DNA of 64,000 bases from Bordetella sp. LUAb4. GTDB lineage: Bacteria > Pseudomonadota > Gammaproteobacteria > Burkholderiales > Burkholderiaceae_B. A model generated the notes under the pieces. That model was given only the letters and a program-made list of their open reading frames with translations. It was not told the DNA's origin and made no database searches. The position numbers were made by a program, and so were the translations under genes. The DNA lies in the NCBI RefSeq assembly GCF_021325795.1, contig NZ_JAHPZX010000002.1, positions 620,001 through 684,000 of the forward strand, given 5' to 3'. Shown piece by piece: positions 17,598 to 26,778 of the stretch (positions within the stretch are counted from its first letter, which is position 1; the number at the start of each line of letters is the position of its first letter).

Positions 17598-18767
17598 GTG
17601 CAGAACCTCCTGAACACGTTCTCCTTTGCCAGCACCGGCGCCTATTGCGCGCTCGGCGCCGCCGTGCTCATTTTCCTGGTGAGCGGGGCCGCCTGGACGC
17701 GGCGACGTTCGGCCGCCAGCGCCGGCGCCACCGTGCTGGCGGCTATCGCGATTTTCCTGCTGCTAAGCGGCGCCGTCGTGGCGGCTTATGCCGGCGCGCT
17801 GCTAACGCTGGTGCTGGCCATCGCCTTCGTTCTCAAGGCGTCCGGCCAGGATGCATCCGGGCGCGACACGCCCGGGCGGACGCAGCAACCCCCGACCACG
17901 GGCCACGCCGCGGGCACCGGAATGGGTACGGGCATGAGCACTGGCATGGGCAACGGCATCGGCAACGGATTAGGCGCCGCGGCCGGCGGCGCCCAGGCCC
18001 TTGCCAAATCAGCCACGCTATCGACGATGCCATCGGGCGACGGGCATGCGCTGATCGAACAGCGCCTGTCGGCACTGGCCGATGCCCTGGAACGTCAGCG
18101 TCAAATGCACTCCTTGATGTCGCACGAGATGCGCGCGCCCGTATCCACCATCAGCATGGCCACCCAGTCGCTGGAAATGGTGCTGGCCGGCAGCGGCGAG
18201 GAAGTCGACCGGCGCCTGGACCGCATCAGCCGCGCGGTAGTCCGCATCACGGAGTTGATGGACCAGTTGTTGAGCCAATCGACGCTGGAAGACGACGCCA
18301 TGGCGCCGCAACGCACCCGCGTGGAACTGGGCGAGCTGGCGCGCGAAGTCGCCGCCGGCCTACGCGGTGAAGCCGCGCATACGCTGCAAGTGCTGGCGCC
18401 GACGCCCGTCGAGGCATGGTGCGATGGCCCGTTGAGCGGCGTGGTACTGCGCAATCTGATCCACAACGCGATCAAATACTCGCCCGCCGACCAGCCGATA
18501 GAAATCGAAGTACGCGCGGCCGCCGACGGTGCCATGGCCACGATTACCGTGACCGACCATGGGCCGGGCATCGAGAAAGACGTGCAGGAAAAGATTTTCG
18601 ACCCGCATTTCCGCCGCGCCGCCCATCGCGAAACCAAGGGCTTGGGTTTGGGCCTGCATCTGGTGCGCAAGATATGTGAACGCCAAGGCGGACAACTGAC
18701 GGTGGCGAGCGAACCGGGCCACGGGGCCCGGTTTACGATGGCGCTGCCGACCAGGCAGGAAAGCTGA
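17598..18767 (+). CDS. membrane sensor histidine kinase
   Basis: A 389-residue kinase with a GTG start and about three closely spaced membrane helices (15-33, 43-62, 63-80), with essentially no periplasmic sensor. A Gly/Met/Thr linker of short GTGM/GMGNG repeats (about 106-128) precedes the HisKA domain, with phospho-acceptor H176 in LMSHEMRAP. The ATPase part shows NLIHNAIKYS, DHGPGI and GLGLGL. It is convergent with the response regulator at 18871-19596, and only a tandem repeat array lies between, so they are likely partners. The signal sensed is not evident; a membrane-internal stimulus is plausible. Confidence 0.85.
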   Translation: MQNLLNTFSFASTGAYCALGAAVLIFLVSGAAWTRRRSAASAGATVLAAIAIFLLLSGAVVAAYAGALLTLVLAIAFVLKASGQDASGRDTPGRTQQPPTTGHAAGTGMGTGMSTGMGNGIGNGLGAAAGGAQALAKSATLSTMPSGDGHALIEQRLSALADALERQRQMHSLMSHEMRAPVSTISMATQSLEMVLAGSGEEVDRRLDRISRAVVRITELMDQLLSQSTLEDDAMAPQRTRVELGELAREVAAGLRGEAAHTLQVLAPTPVEAWCDGPLSGVVLRNLIHNAIKYSPADQPIEIEVRAAADGAMATITVTDHGPGIEKDVQEKIFDPHFRRAAHRETKGLGLGLHLVRKICERQGGQLTVASEPGHGARFTMALPTRQES

Positions 18768-18796
18768 ACTCAGCCTCGCGTTTGGGCTTCAACCCG

Positions 18797-18861
18797 GGCT
18801 TGAGACCCCGGCTTAAGACTCCGGCTTAAGACCCAGGCTTCAGAGCCAGGCTTCAGACTCG
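18797..18861. repeat. 13-bp tandem repeat x5 between convergent kinase and regulator
   Basis: Five contiguous units of GGCTTMAGACYCC fill most of the 103 bp between the two stop codons. No T-tract terminator was seen there. Confidence 0.9.
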
Positions 18862-18870
18862 GCTGTCGCC

Positions 18871-19596
18871 TCAGGCCGCGAACACGTAGCCTTGCCCACG
18901 GACGGACAAGACCGGCAGCTTCATCCCGCTGGATTGCGCCTTGGCGCGCAGACGGCTGACCAGCACGTCGATACGCCGCAATTCGAAATCGCTGGGATTG
19001 GTGGGATTGAACAACTCCGACAGCGCCTGGCGGCTGACAACGTTGCCACTGGCCTCCATCAAAGCATTCAGGAACAAACGCTCCTGCGCGCTCAGATGCA
19101 GCGAAGCGCCTTCCGGCGACACCAGAATCCAACCACCGTCCTGCAGGGACCAGGCCTGCGACGCACTGCGGTCGGCGCCCGGCGTCGGCGCGGGGCCGCG
19201 CGACAAGCGCATGCGCCGCGCCAGACTGCGGATCACGGAACTCAGCTCAAGCAGGTCGACCGGCTTGGTCATGTAGATATCGGCGCCGCCTTCCAGGCCG
19301 CGCACGCGATCTTCCAGGGCGGCCCGGCCTGTCAGCATGACGATGCCGACAGGGTGCAGGGCACGCAGGCGCGTGGCGACGGAAAAACCATCCTCACCGC
19401 CTTGTACATTCGCGTCCAATATGACGACATCGCAAGGTTGGGTTTCGATCTGGCGATAAAAATCCGCGGAATTCCCACATGCGAAAGAGACGCGGAACCC
19501 ATAACCCCCCAGTCCCAGCACTAACTCTTCACGAAAATCCGCATCATCCTCTAACAGACCGATACACAGGACCCCGTCTGCGGCTTGCGTTTGCAC
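18871..19596 (-). CDS. OmpR/PhoB-type response regulator
   Basis: A 241-residue DNA-binding regulator. The receiver domain shows the acidic pair in LLEDDAD, phospho-acceptor D61 in VVILDANVQGGEDG, Thr in VMLTGRA and Lys in MTKPVDL. A winged helix-turn-helix follows (about 145-240, LSAQERLFLNALMEASGNVV to VRGQGYVF). It probably works with the kinase at 17598-18767, to which it is convergent, so the two are on separate transcripts. The region upstream of its start is AT-rich and may be autoregulated. Confidence 0.9.
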   Translation of the reverse strand: MQTQAADGVLCIGLLEDDADFREELVLGLGGYGFRVSFACGNSADFYRQIETQPCDVVILDANVQGGEDGFSVATRLRALHPVGIVMLTGRAALEDRVRGLEGGADIYMTKPVDLLELSSVIRSLARRMRLSRGPAPTPGADRSASQAWSLQDGGWILVSPEGASLHLSAQERLFLNALMEASGNVVSRQALSELFNPTNPSDFELRRIDVLVSRLRAKAQSSGMKLPVLSVRGQGYVFAA

Positions 19597-19864
19597 GATA
19601 CATATTCCTTCGGGAAATGCGCCAAGTCACGCCGGAACGGTATTTCTCCCGGAAATAATGCGTGACCTCCTAAGCCAGCGCTCGGCATCGGCCCTGGCAA
19701 CATAGCGAAAAGCCGGATAAAAGATCGAAAATATGAGTCTTTTTATCTCTTATTTACAAATCCTTCCCGCTTTGCGGAGGATGCACCAAAAGCGCATACA
19801 TTGCAATAAAGGATGTCTGTTCTATCTAATGAGAAGCAGAATACTTTCAACAGATGCGACTTTT
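19597..19864. other. AT-rich spacer
   Basis: A 268-bp spacer between the response-regulator start and the selO stop. Bases about 19710-19870 are strikingly AT-rich compared with the rest of the window. The short frames inside (19733-19987 plus, 19822-20046 minus) do not look coding. Confidence 0.5.
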
Positions 19865-21340
19865 TCACGACGAACAACTAACTTCAAGGTCGCTTGCCCA
19901 ATCAGGAGGCAGGCTGGCGTAAATTTCCGCCCCAGCGTGAACATCGAAAGGATTCCTAAGTATCCGCAAAAGTTCGACAAGAACTGAAGTATCACCCTGC
20001 TTGGCTGCGCGAATTGCATTTTCTGCAAGATGATTCCGCAACACATAGAGAGGATTGATACGATTCATCGCTAGCGCGCGCGCCTCGCGGTCCCCGCCGA
20101 GGTCATCTTGCCGTGCTGACCACTGTTGCAACCACGCCGCAGCGGCGTCCCTGTCCATGTACAAATCCAGAAATGGCTGGGTCTGGCCAAGCAAGGCGTC
20201 GCTCAAGTGGCGGAAAGTCAAAGTGAAGTCGGCGCGCTGGTCATGCATGAGCTTCAGCAGACCGTCCAGCAGTGCTTCGTCGTCGACGCGCCAGGAGCCG
20301 ATGCCCAACTTGGCCGCCATGCCGTCGTGAAAAGCCGTGGTGAACTGGGGTTCGAAGGCCTCCAGTTCCGCCTTCACCGCGTCGACGTCACCAATCAGCA
20401 CATTCAGGGCACCGCCCAGACGGTACAGATTCCACAAGGCCACCGACGGCTGCCGATTCCAGGCGTACCGTCCCTGGTTGTCGGAGTGATTGCACACGTG
20501 ATCGAGACGGAAGGCGTCCATGAAACCATAGGGGCCGTAGTCCAGCGTCAGGCCCAGGATGGACATATTGTCGGTATTCATGACGCCATGGCAGAAACCG
20601 ACGTGCTGCCACTGCGCCATCAGCCGCGCCGTGCGCCCGATGACCTCGCGCAACAGGGACAGATAGGGCGCAGCGCCCTCGCCCGCCGTCCGGCAAGCCG
20701 GGTAGTAGTTATCGATCACGTAATCGGCCAGTTGGCGCAGCAGCTCGGGTTGGCGGCGCGACGCCCAGTGCTCGAAGGAACCGAAACGGACGAAACTGGG
20801 CGCCATGCGGGTGACGATGGCGGCGGTTTCCACCGTTTCGCGTATCACGGGGTCGTCGGACACGACCAGCGCCAGCGCGCGTGTGGTGGGGATGCCCAGC
20901 CCATGCATGGCTTCGCTGGCCAGGTATTCGCGCACCGACGAACGCAGCACCGCGCGGCCATCACCCATACGGGAGTATGGCGTCAGTCCCGCGCCTTTCA
21001 GTTGCAACTCCCAATTTCCTTGCGGTCCGCGCACCTCGCCCAGCAGATGCGCGCGGCCGTCACCCAATTGGCCGGCCCAGACACCGAACTGGTGCCCGCT
21101 ATAGACGGCGGCCAGGGTGGCGCCACCCGGCAAAGGATCCAGGCCCGCGAAAACACGCAGAAACGCCTCGCTGCCCAAGGCGCGGGGATCCAGCCCCAGC
21201 AGGGCCGCCGCGTCCTCGTTGGCATGCAACAGGCGTGGGGCAGTCAGTCCTTGCGGCTCGAGCCGGGTATAGAAATCCGGCGGCAAGGCCGCGAAGGAGT
21301 TGTTCAGTGACAGTTCGTCCAGCGAGGCAGCCAGGGACAT
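19865..21340 (-). CDS. selO: protein adenylyltransferase SelO (YdiU)
   Basis: A pseudokinase-fold enzyme that transfers AMP from ATP to protein Ser/Thr/Tyr residues, linked to redox stress. The 491-residue length fits. Motifs are YSGHQFGVWAGQLGDGRA, the Gly-rich LQLKGAGLTPYSRMGDGRA, and the active-site regions HGVMNTDNMSI and LDYGPYGFMD. The C-terminus ends EVSCSS, which has the conserved Cys (Sec in eukaryotes) three residues from the end. It is alone on the strand, followed by the AT-rich spacer. Confidence 0.93.
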   Translation of the reverse strand: MSLAASLDELSLNNSFAALPPDFYTRLEPQGLTAPRLLHANEDAAALLGLDPRALGSEAFLRVFAGLDPLPGGATLAAVYSGHQFGVWAGQLGDGRAHLLGEVRGPQGNWELQLKGAGLTPYSRMGDGRAVLRSSVREYLASEAMHGLGIPTTRALALVVSDDPVIRETVETAAIVTRMAPSFVRFGSFEHWASRRQPELLRQLADYVIDNYYPACRTAGEGAAPYLSLLREVIGRTARLMAQWQHVGFCHGVMNTDNMSILGLTLDYGPYGFMDAFRLDHVCNHSDNQGRYAWNRQPSVALWNLYRLGGALNVLIGDVDAVKAELEAFEPQFTTAFHDGMAAKLGIGSWRVDDEALLDGLLKLMHDQRADFTLTFRHLSDALLGQTQPFLDLYMDRDAAAAWLQQWSARQDDLGGDREARALAMNRINPLYVLRNHLAENAIRAAKQGDTSVLVELLRILRNPFDVHAGAEIYASLPPDWASDLEVSCSS

Positions 21341-21450
21341 GATCGAAGCTCGATAAAAGTGAGAATGAAGTGGGGACCGTCAAAGTCAGGTCACCCCCTG
21401 AGTACGATCCTCGGCACACACCCGAATGCGGCCGCCAGGGCCAGCCCCAC

Positions 21451-21834
21451 TCAGGTCCGCGTGGCCAGTTTGCGTCGCCGCGCGGCACGCTTGGCCGGCC
21501 ACACATACATAATGGCGCTCACGAAAAATACCAGGGCCAGCGCAAGCTCCAGACCCGCCAATGCCGCCGAGACAGGCGCCAGGTCGGACATGACCCGCAC
21601 CGCGCCCTCCATGATGTAAAGCAGCGACAACATGCTGGCCCATTGGTAGGTGTAGAGATCGCCCCGCACGATGCCGCCCAGCGGCAGCGCCAGCGGCAAG
21701 GCCTTCAGGAGCATCCACGACCCGCCTGGACGCAACGGCGCCAGGACGGTTTCCCAAAGGACACACAATACGAGCAGGGCGACCAGCGCAACCGTCGCAA
21801 CGCCACGCAGCCAGGAGTTGGTTTGACCATTCAT
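21451..21834 (-). CDS. DUF2069-family membrane protein
   Basis: A 127-residue inner-membrane protein with about four hydrophobic helices (VATVALVALLVLCVLW, ALPLALPLGGIV, SMLSLLYIMEGAVR, LELALALVFFVSAIMYV) and a basic tail. DUF2069 genes commonly neighbour yihY and wrbA in betaproteobacteria, as with yihY here, although wrbA is not present. The start at 21834 (MNGQTNSW) is chosen; a longer frame to 21921 would overlap the divergent yihY start. Function unknown. Confidence 0.8.
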   Translation of the reverse strand: MNGQTNSWLRGVATVALVALLVLCVLWETVLAPLRPGGSWMLLKALPLALPLGGIVRGDLYTYQWASMLSLLYIMEGAVRVMSDLAPVSAALAGLELALALVFFVSAIMYVWPAKRAARRRKLATRT

Positions 21835-21851
21835 GCTGCTATTATCGCCTG

Positions 21852-23165
21852 ATGAATCACCCAGTACAGTCGGCCGCCGCAACGCCGGCAGGGCCCGAAG
21901 CGCCACCGCAGCGAACCTCATGGACGGGTCGCACGGTCAGGCTTTTGCGTTTTGCCGCCAGCAGGACCGCCGAAGAAGAGTTGTTGCAGGTCGCATCCAG
22001 CCTGACTTTCACCACCGTCCTGGCCCTCGTCCCCATGCTGACCGTGGTGCTGTCGCTGTTCACCGCGTTCCCGGTGTTCCAGGAATTCCGCGTTGCGCTG
22101 GAAAATTTCCTCAGCACCAGCCTGATGCCGCCGGCGGTGTCGGACAACATCATGAACTACCTGAACCAGTTCGCCCGCCAGGCCTCGCGCCTGACGGCGA
22201 TCGGTGGCGCGTTCCTGGTGGTCACGTCGATCCTGCTGATCATGACGATCGACAAGACGTTCAACGATATCTGGCATGTGACCCGTCAGCGCCCCCTGGC
22301 CCAGCGGGCCCTGATCTACTGGGCCGCGGTGACCTTGGGACCCGTGGTGGCGGGCGGCAGCCTGTGGGCCACGTCATTCCTGGCGCGGGAATCCATGGGG
22401 CTGGTTCGGGACGTGCCCAACCTGATCGGCCTGACGGTGTCCGTGCTGCCGCTGGCCTTGACCGGATTGGGCTTCGCCGCCCTGTTCTTCATCGTGCCCA
22501 ACCGCCGGGTCTACTGGCGCGACGCCCTGGCCGGCGGCATCGGCACGGCCATCGTGCTCGAACTCATGAAGGCGGCTTTCGCCTATTACCTGACCCGTTT
22601 CCCCACATATACGGTGATCTACGGGGCATTCGCCACCCTGCCGATTTTCCTGTTGTGGATCTATTTGTCGTGGCTGGCCATTCTGTTCGGCGCCACGGTC
22701 GCCGCCAGCCTGCCGCTGTTGCGCATGGGGCGGTGGGAAGTCAATCGCGAGCCGGGCGCCACCTTCATAGACGCCATCGGCGTGCTGCGCTGCCTTTACG
22801 AGGCACAGGGCCAGGTGCCGTCCGGCCGCAGCGCCAGCGGCATGGCCGCCACGCTGCATCTGCATCATGATGAATTGAACTCGGTGCTGGAAGGCTTGAG
22901 CGACCTGGGCATGGTCACACGTACCCAGGATCTGCGCTGGATCCTGTGCTGCGATCCGCAGCGCACCCGCCTGGATGCCGTCATCGACCGCTTCCTGCTG
23001 GACCGCGGCCAGCCGCGCCTGAAAGATTTCCCGGAAGTCATCGCCATTGCCCAGGCCGCCCTGGAAGGCCGCGCCGCGCCCACGCTGGAAGAACTCATGC
23101 AGGAAGCGCAGAATACGGACTCGGGGTCGGCGGACATCCTTAGAATCGAATCAATCAAGAAATAA
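21852..23165 (+). CDS. YihY/UPF0761-family membrane protein
   Basis: A 437-residue protein with a six-helix YihY (formerly BrkB/RbN) membrane domain in the first 295 residues, including SSLTFTTVLALVPMLTVVLS and the loop PNRRVYWRDALAGG, then a soluble C-terminal domain of about 140 residues that resembles a winged helix (SVLEGLSDLGMVTRTQDLRW). The old RNase BN assignment for this family is not supported; its function is unclear. It is divergent from the DUF2069 gene with 17 bp between starts, so the promoters overlap. The CBS gene follows 29 bp downstream. Confidence 0.9.
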   Translation: MNHPVQSAAATPAGPEAPPQRTSWTGRTVRLLRFAASRTAEEELLQVASSLTFTTVLALVPMLTVVLSLFTAFPVFQEFRVALENFLSTSLMPPAVSDNIMNYLNQFARQASRLTAIGGAFLVVTSILLIMTIDKTFNDIWHVTRQRPLAQRALIYWAAVTLGPVVAGGSLWATSFLARESMGLVRDVPNLIGLTVSVLPLALTGLGFAALFFIVPNRRVYWRDALAGGIGTAIVLELMKAAFAYYLTRFPTYTVIYGAFATLPIFLLWIYLSWLAILFGATVAASLPLLRMGRWEVNREPGATFIDAIGVLRCLYEAQGQVPSGRSASGMAATLHLHHDELNSVLEGLSDLGMVTRTQDLRWILCCDPQRTRLDAVIDRFLLDRGQPRLKDFPEVIAIAQAALEGRAAPTLEELMQEAQNTDSGSADILRIESIKK

Positions 23166-23194
23166 TCCCGGGTTCGCCCTAGGAGGAAATCATC

Positions 23195-23662
23195 ATGTTG
23201 AAAGTCAGTGAAATCTTGCGGGTCAAGGGCGATACGCTCTTCACCGCCACCCCGGACACGCCGGTGTCCCGTGCCGTCGAAATCATGGCCGAACAGGACA
23301 TCGGCTCGGTGGTCATCATGGAATCAGGCATGCTCTGTGGCATGCTGACTTTCCGTGAAATCATCCGCCACGTCCACGCCAGCGGCGGCAACGTGGGCAA
23401 TGCCACCCTACGCAGCATCATGGACGACGCGCCGGTCAGCGTCACGCCCAACACCAGCGCCGACGAAGTCCAGCGCCTGATGCTGGAACGCCACGCCCGC
23501 TACATCCCCGTCATGGACGGCCCGATGCTGATGGGCGTGATTTCCTTCTACGACATGGCACAGGCCATCGTGGCGGCCCAGCAGTTCGAAAACAATATGC
23601 TGAAGGCCTATATCCGCGACTGGCCCATGGACGAAGAGAACACGGCGGCGCCGGGAGCCTGA
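23195..23662 (+). CDS. tandem CBS-domain protein
   Basis: A 155-residue cytoplasmic protein made of two CBS motifs (about 5-62 and 72-130), with the typical DTPVSRAVEIMAEQDIGSVV and NTSADEVQRLMLERHARYIPV. Stand-alone CBS pairs bind adenosine nucleotides and act as regulators, but the partner is not known. It has a very strong ribosome binding site (AGGAGGAAATC before ATG), 29 bp after yihY, so it is probably co-transcribed. A 24-bp repeat lies just beyond its stop. Confidence 0.9.
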   Translation: MLKVSEILRVKGDTLFTATPDTPVSRAVEIMAEQDIGSVVIMESGMLCGMLTFREIIRHVHASGGNVGNATLRSIMDDAPVSVTPNTSADEVQRLMLERHARYIPVMDGPMLMGVISFYDMAQAIVAAQQFENNMLKAYIRDWPMDEENTAAPGA

Positions 23663-23678
23663 GGGCCGGCCAGCGGGG

Positions 23679-23734
23679 CCACGGGGTCACGCGGCAGCAG
23701 GGCCACGGGACCACGGGGTCACATGGCAGCAGGG
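23679..23734. repeat. 24-bp direct repeat x2 after the CBS gene
   Basis: CCACGGGGTCAC plus GCGGCAGCAGGG or ATGGCAGCAGGG, at 23679-23702 and 23711-23734, separated by an 8-nt partial copy. It lies between convergent genes. Confidence 0.8.
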
Positions 23735-23744
23735 CCGCGGAATA

Positions 23745-24821
23745 TCAAGCGGCGACGGCCGCCAGGTCGTCACCGTCCTGGCCCAGGCCTTCGCCCTGGC
23801 CCTGAGGCTGATCTTCGTTTTCAGGCAGATCGTCCCTGCCGCCGCGCTGGCGCGGATCATGCAGGCTGCGCCAGGCTTCGTAAATCAGGCCAGGGTCCTC
23901 GTCGCGCAGGCGCGCGGCGTCGGACAGGATGCGGCGCCAGCGGCGCGCACCCGGCTGGCCGTTGACCAGGCCCAGCAGGGGCCGTACCAGAATGCGCAGC
24001 GGCACGCCCCTGGCAACCTGGCTGGCGGCGTAGCGCGTCATCGCATCCACCACTTGGGCATCGCCAGGCAGACGCAGGGACGGCCACAACTGGTGGGAAA
24101 TTTCCGAAAGTACGCGCGGCGTATGCCAGGCCGCGCGGCCCAGCATGACGCCGTCGAAGCGCTCGAGCGCCTGCACGCAAGCATCGGCCACATCCAGGCC
24201 GCCGTTGAGTACCACGGTGCAATCGGGGAAATCCTGCTTCAGGCGCAGCGCATCGTCATAGCGCAGAGGCGGAATCTGCCGGTTGTCCTTGGGTGACAGG
24301 CCCTTGAGCACGGCGTTACGCGCGTGCACGACAAACACCCGGCAGCCCACGTCATACAGCTTGCCAACGAAATCCCGCAGGAAGCCATAGGACTCGTCGT
24401 AATCCAGACCCAGGCGGTGCTTCACCGTGACAGGCACGTCCACGGCGTCCTGCATGGCCTTGACGCAATCGGCCACCAGGTCCGGCTCGGCCATCAGGCA
24501 GGCGCCGAAAGCGCCGCGCTGCACCCGTTCGGACGGGCAGCCGCAGTTCAGGTTGATCTCGTCATAGCCGTATTGCTGGCCCAGCCGGGCCGCCTGGGCC
24601 AGCGCCTCGGGTTCGCTGCCGCCCAACTGCAGGGCCACGGGATGCTCCGCCGCGTCGAAGTCCAGGTGACGCGCGACGTCGCCGTGCAGCAAGGCACCGG
24701 TGGTGATCATCTCGGTGTAGAGGCGCGCGTGAGGCGCCAGCAGGCGATGGAAATAGCGGCAATGCCTATCCGTGACATCGATCATCGGAGCGACGCACAG
24801 CCGCCAGTCGGGAGCAGACAC
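23745..24821 (-). CDS. dusA: tRNA-dihydrouridine(20/20a) synthase DusA
   Basis: An FMN-dependent reductase that converts U20/U20a of tRNA to dihydrouridine. The DusA type is shown by DWRLCVAPMIDVTDRHCRYF, the Tyr-Thr-Glu-Met sequence, and NLNCGCPSERVQRGAFGACL with the catalytic Cys. The start at the GTG at 24821 gives 358 residues and the family N-terminus; the frame extends to 24941, but that would run nearly into the divergent thrB start. The C-terminal 30 residues are a Gln/Gly/Asp-rich tail not usual for DusA, reading into the repeat-containing spacer. Confidence 0.93.
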   Translation of the reverse strand: MSAPDWRLCVAPMIDVTDRHCRYFHRLLAPHARLYTEMITTGALLHGDVARHLDFDAAEHPVALQLGGSEPEALAQAARLGQQYGYDEINLNCGCPSERVQRGAFGACLMAEPDLVADCVKAMQDAVDVPVTVKHRLGLDYDESYGFLRDFVGKLYDVGCRVFVVHARNAVLKGLSPKDNRQIPPLRYDDALRLKQDFPDCTVVLNGGLDVADACVQALERFDGVMLGRAAWHTPRVLSEISHQLWPSLRLPGDAQVVDAMTRYAASQVARGVPLRILVRPLLGLVNGQPGARRWRRILSDAARLRDEDPGLIYEAWRSLHDPRQRGGRDDLPENEDQPQGQGEGLGQDGDDLAAVAA

Positions 24822-24947
24822 AGGAAATCGTCCAGGAAAAATATGGGCGTATTTTACGTCCTGGGGACTGGAGGCGCCCGGCGGTAGTCTAAAATTGCGC
24901 CGCTCGCCCTGCCAGACAGGGTGCCACCTCCAAACCGACACGATCCG

Positions 24948-25934
24948 ATGGCTGTATTCACGACCGTAACCGACACCGACGCCCGCGACCTTCTGCAGGG
25001 CTACGACCTGGGCGAATTGGTATCGCTACGCGGCATTACGGCAGGCATCGAGAACACCAATTACTTTCTCACCACCACGGGCGGGGAGTACGTATTGACG
25101 GTTTTCGAGGTACTGACCTACGAGCAACTGCCTTTTTATATCGAACTCATGCACCTGCTGGCCGAGCGCGGCGTGCCGGTCCCGCAGCCGCAGACGCGGC
25201 GCGACGGCACGCGCCTGACCCGCATGCACGGCAAGCCCTGCGCCATCGTGTCCCGGCTGGACGGCGGCTATGAACCCGCCCCGGGGGTCGAGCACTGCCG
25301 CCTGACGGGCGCTACCCTGGCGCGGGCGCATCTGGCCTCGCACGATTTCTCCATGCGCCAGCCCAATCTGCGCGGCCTGGATTGGCAACTGCGCACGGCG
25401 CCCACGGTGCGTCCCTTCCTGGACGCGGAACAGGACGCCCTGCTCTCCCAGACCCTGGACGAATTGCAGCGCCTGTCCGCCACGCCCGCCTGGCAGACCC
25501 TGCCGGCCGGCCCGTCGCACTGCGACCTGTTCCGCGACAATGTGCTGTTCACCGGCACCTTCGAGGCGCCCCGCATGGGCGGCTTCATCGATTTTTACTT
25601 CGCCGGTTGCGACAGCTGGCTGTTCGACGTGGCCGTCAGCATCAATGACTGGTGCATAGACCGCGCCAGCGGCGCGATCGTGCCGGAATTGGCACGCGCC
25701 TGGCTGCAAGCCTATGCGGAGGTCCGGCCCTTCACCGCCGAAGAAAGGCAGATCTGGCCGTCCATGCTGCGCGCCGCCGCCGTACGCTTCTGGCTGTCGC
25801 GCCTTTATGATTTCTATTTGCCACGCCCGGCACAGACGCTCAAGCCGCACGACCCGCGCCATTTCGAAAGAGTGTTGCAGTTGCGCCACCGCGTGGTTCC
25901 GGAAGCCTTGCCCGTCAGCGGCCTGGCCCCATAA
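24948..25934 (+). CDS. thrB: homoserine kinase (ThrB type II, APH fold)
   Basis: Phosphorylates homoserine for threonine synthesis. A 328-residue protein of the aminoglycoside-phosphotransferase-like family. Visible are the N-terminal GITAGIENTNYFL, the catalytic loop SHCDLFRDNVLF, and the metal-binding IDFYFAGCDSWLFDVA. The start at 24948 (MAVFTTVTDTD) is chosen over a codon at 24921. The BPSS1780-type gene follows 40 bp later on the same strand, so the two may share an mRNA. Confidence 0.95.
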   Translation: MAVFTTVTDTDARDLLQGYDLGELVSLRGITAGIENTNYFLTTTGGEYVLTVFEVLTYEQLPFYIELMHLLAERGVPVPQPQTRRDGTRLTRMHGKPCAIVSRLDGGYEPAPGVEHCRLTGATLARAHLASHDFSMRQPNLRGLDWQLRTAPTVRPFLDAEQDALLSQTLDELQRLSATPAWQTLPAGPSHCDLFRDNVLFTGTFEAPRMGGFIDFYFAGCDSWLFDVAVSINDWCIDRASGAIVPELARAWLQAYAEVRPFTAEERQIWPSMLRAAAVRFWLSRLYDFYLPRPAQTLKPHDPRHFERVLQLRHRVVPEALPVSGLAP

Positions 25935-25974
25935 TCAGGCAACATATATCACCTTGGCAGCGTAAGTACGAAAC

Positions 25975-26778
25975 ATGCAAGCAGCAGCCCTTCCCGCGAC
26001 CGCCGGCTGGCAATGGGCTCGCGACGGACTTCGCCTTTTCATGCGCCAGCCGCTCCCGCTGTTCGCCTGGGCGCTAGCCATCAGCCTGATGGTCCTGTTC
26101 GCGACCTACACCCCGCCCGTCGGCCCCCTCTTCTTCGTCGCCCTGATGCCGGTGGTGACGCTGATGACACTGTCGGCCTGCAAGCACATCGAGGCGGATC
26201 GCACCATGCTGCCTTCGATGTGGCTCAAGCCGCTGCAGAAGCCCGGGGTGTTCAAGAAGCTGATGATCATGGGCCTGAGCTACGCCGGCCTCTGCCTGCT
26301 GGCGGGCTTCCTGGCCTTCATGCCCTTCGCCGACGCGCTTACCGAAGGCGTGCGGGCAGCCTCGGTCACGCAAGACTTGACGCCCTTCCTGATGGCGGTG
26401 CGTGGGCCATTGCTGGTATTCGCCATTCTGTACATCATCATCGCCGCGATGTTCTGGCACGCGCCCGTGCTGGTCGCGTGGCATGGGGTGCGCCTGGGGC
26501 AATCGCTGTTTTTCTCCGGCATCGCCTGCTGGCGCAACAAATGGGCTTTCCTGGTTTATGGGCTCACCTGGGTGGCCGCCTTTCTCACCATCAGCTACTG
26601 CGGTGACGTGCTGGTGATCCTGGGATTACCGCGGCACCTGGTCGGCATCCTGCAGATTCCCGTCCACATCGCGGCGGGCGGCGTTCTCTACAGCAGCTTC
26701 TACCCGGCCTATACCTCCGTTTTCAATATCAACAACGCCAGCCTGCAGTTCGACAACGGACACGGCACGGAGGCATGA
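25975..26778 (+). CDS. BPSS1780-type integral membrane protein
   Basis: A 267-residue protein with about six membrane helices and no signal peptide. The family is widespread in betaproteobacteria and typically neighbours thrB. The N-terminus reads GWQWARDGLRLFMRQPLPLF, and a cytoplasmic Lys-rich loop (WLKPLQKPGVFKKLM) sits mid-protein. Function unknown. Its last 51 codons overlap antisense with the convergent DUF192 gene at the end of the tad operon. Confidence 0.8.
   Translation: MQAAALPATAGWQWARDGLRLFMRQPLPLFAWALAISLMVLFATYTPPVGPLFFVALMPVVTLMTLSACKHIEADRTMLPSMWLKPLQKPGVFKKLMIMGLSYAGLCLLAGFLAFMPFADALTEGVRAASVTQDLTPFLMAVRGPLLVFAILYIIIAAMFWHAPVLVAWHGVRLGQSLFFSGIACWRNKWAFLVYGLTWVAAFLTISYCGDVLVILGLPRHLVGILQIPVHIAAGGVLYSSFYPAYTSVFNINNASLQFDNGHGTEA

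Noticed and set aside
17360-17635. Small Ala-rich ORFs on both strands
   Set aside because: They come from GCA/GAAGC simple repeats, and the minus-strand frame overlaps the kinase start.
18797-18861. CRISPR-like array
   Set aside because: Units are contiguous 13-mers without spacers, and there are no cas genes.
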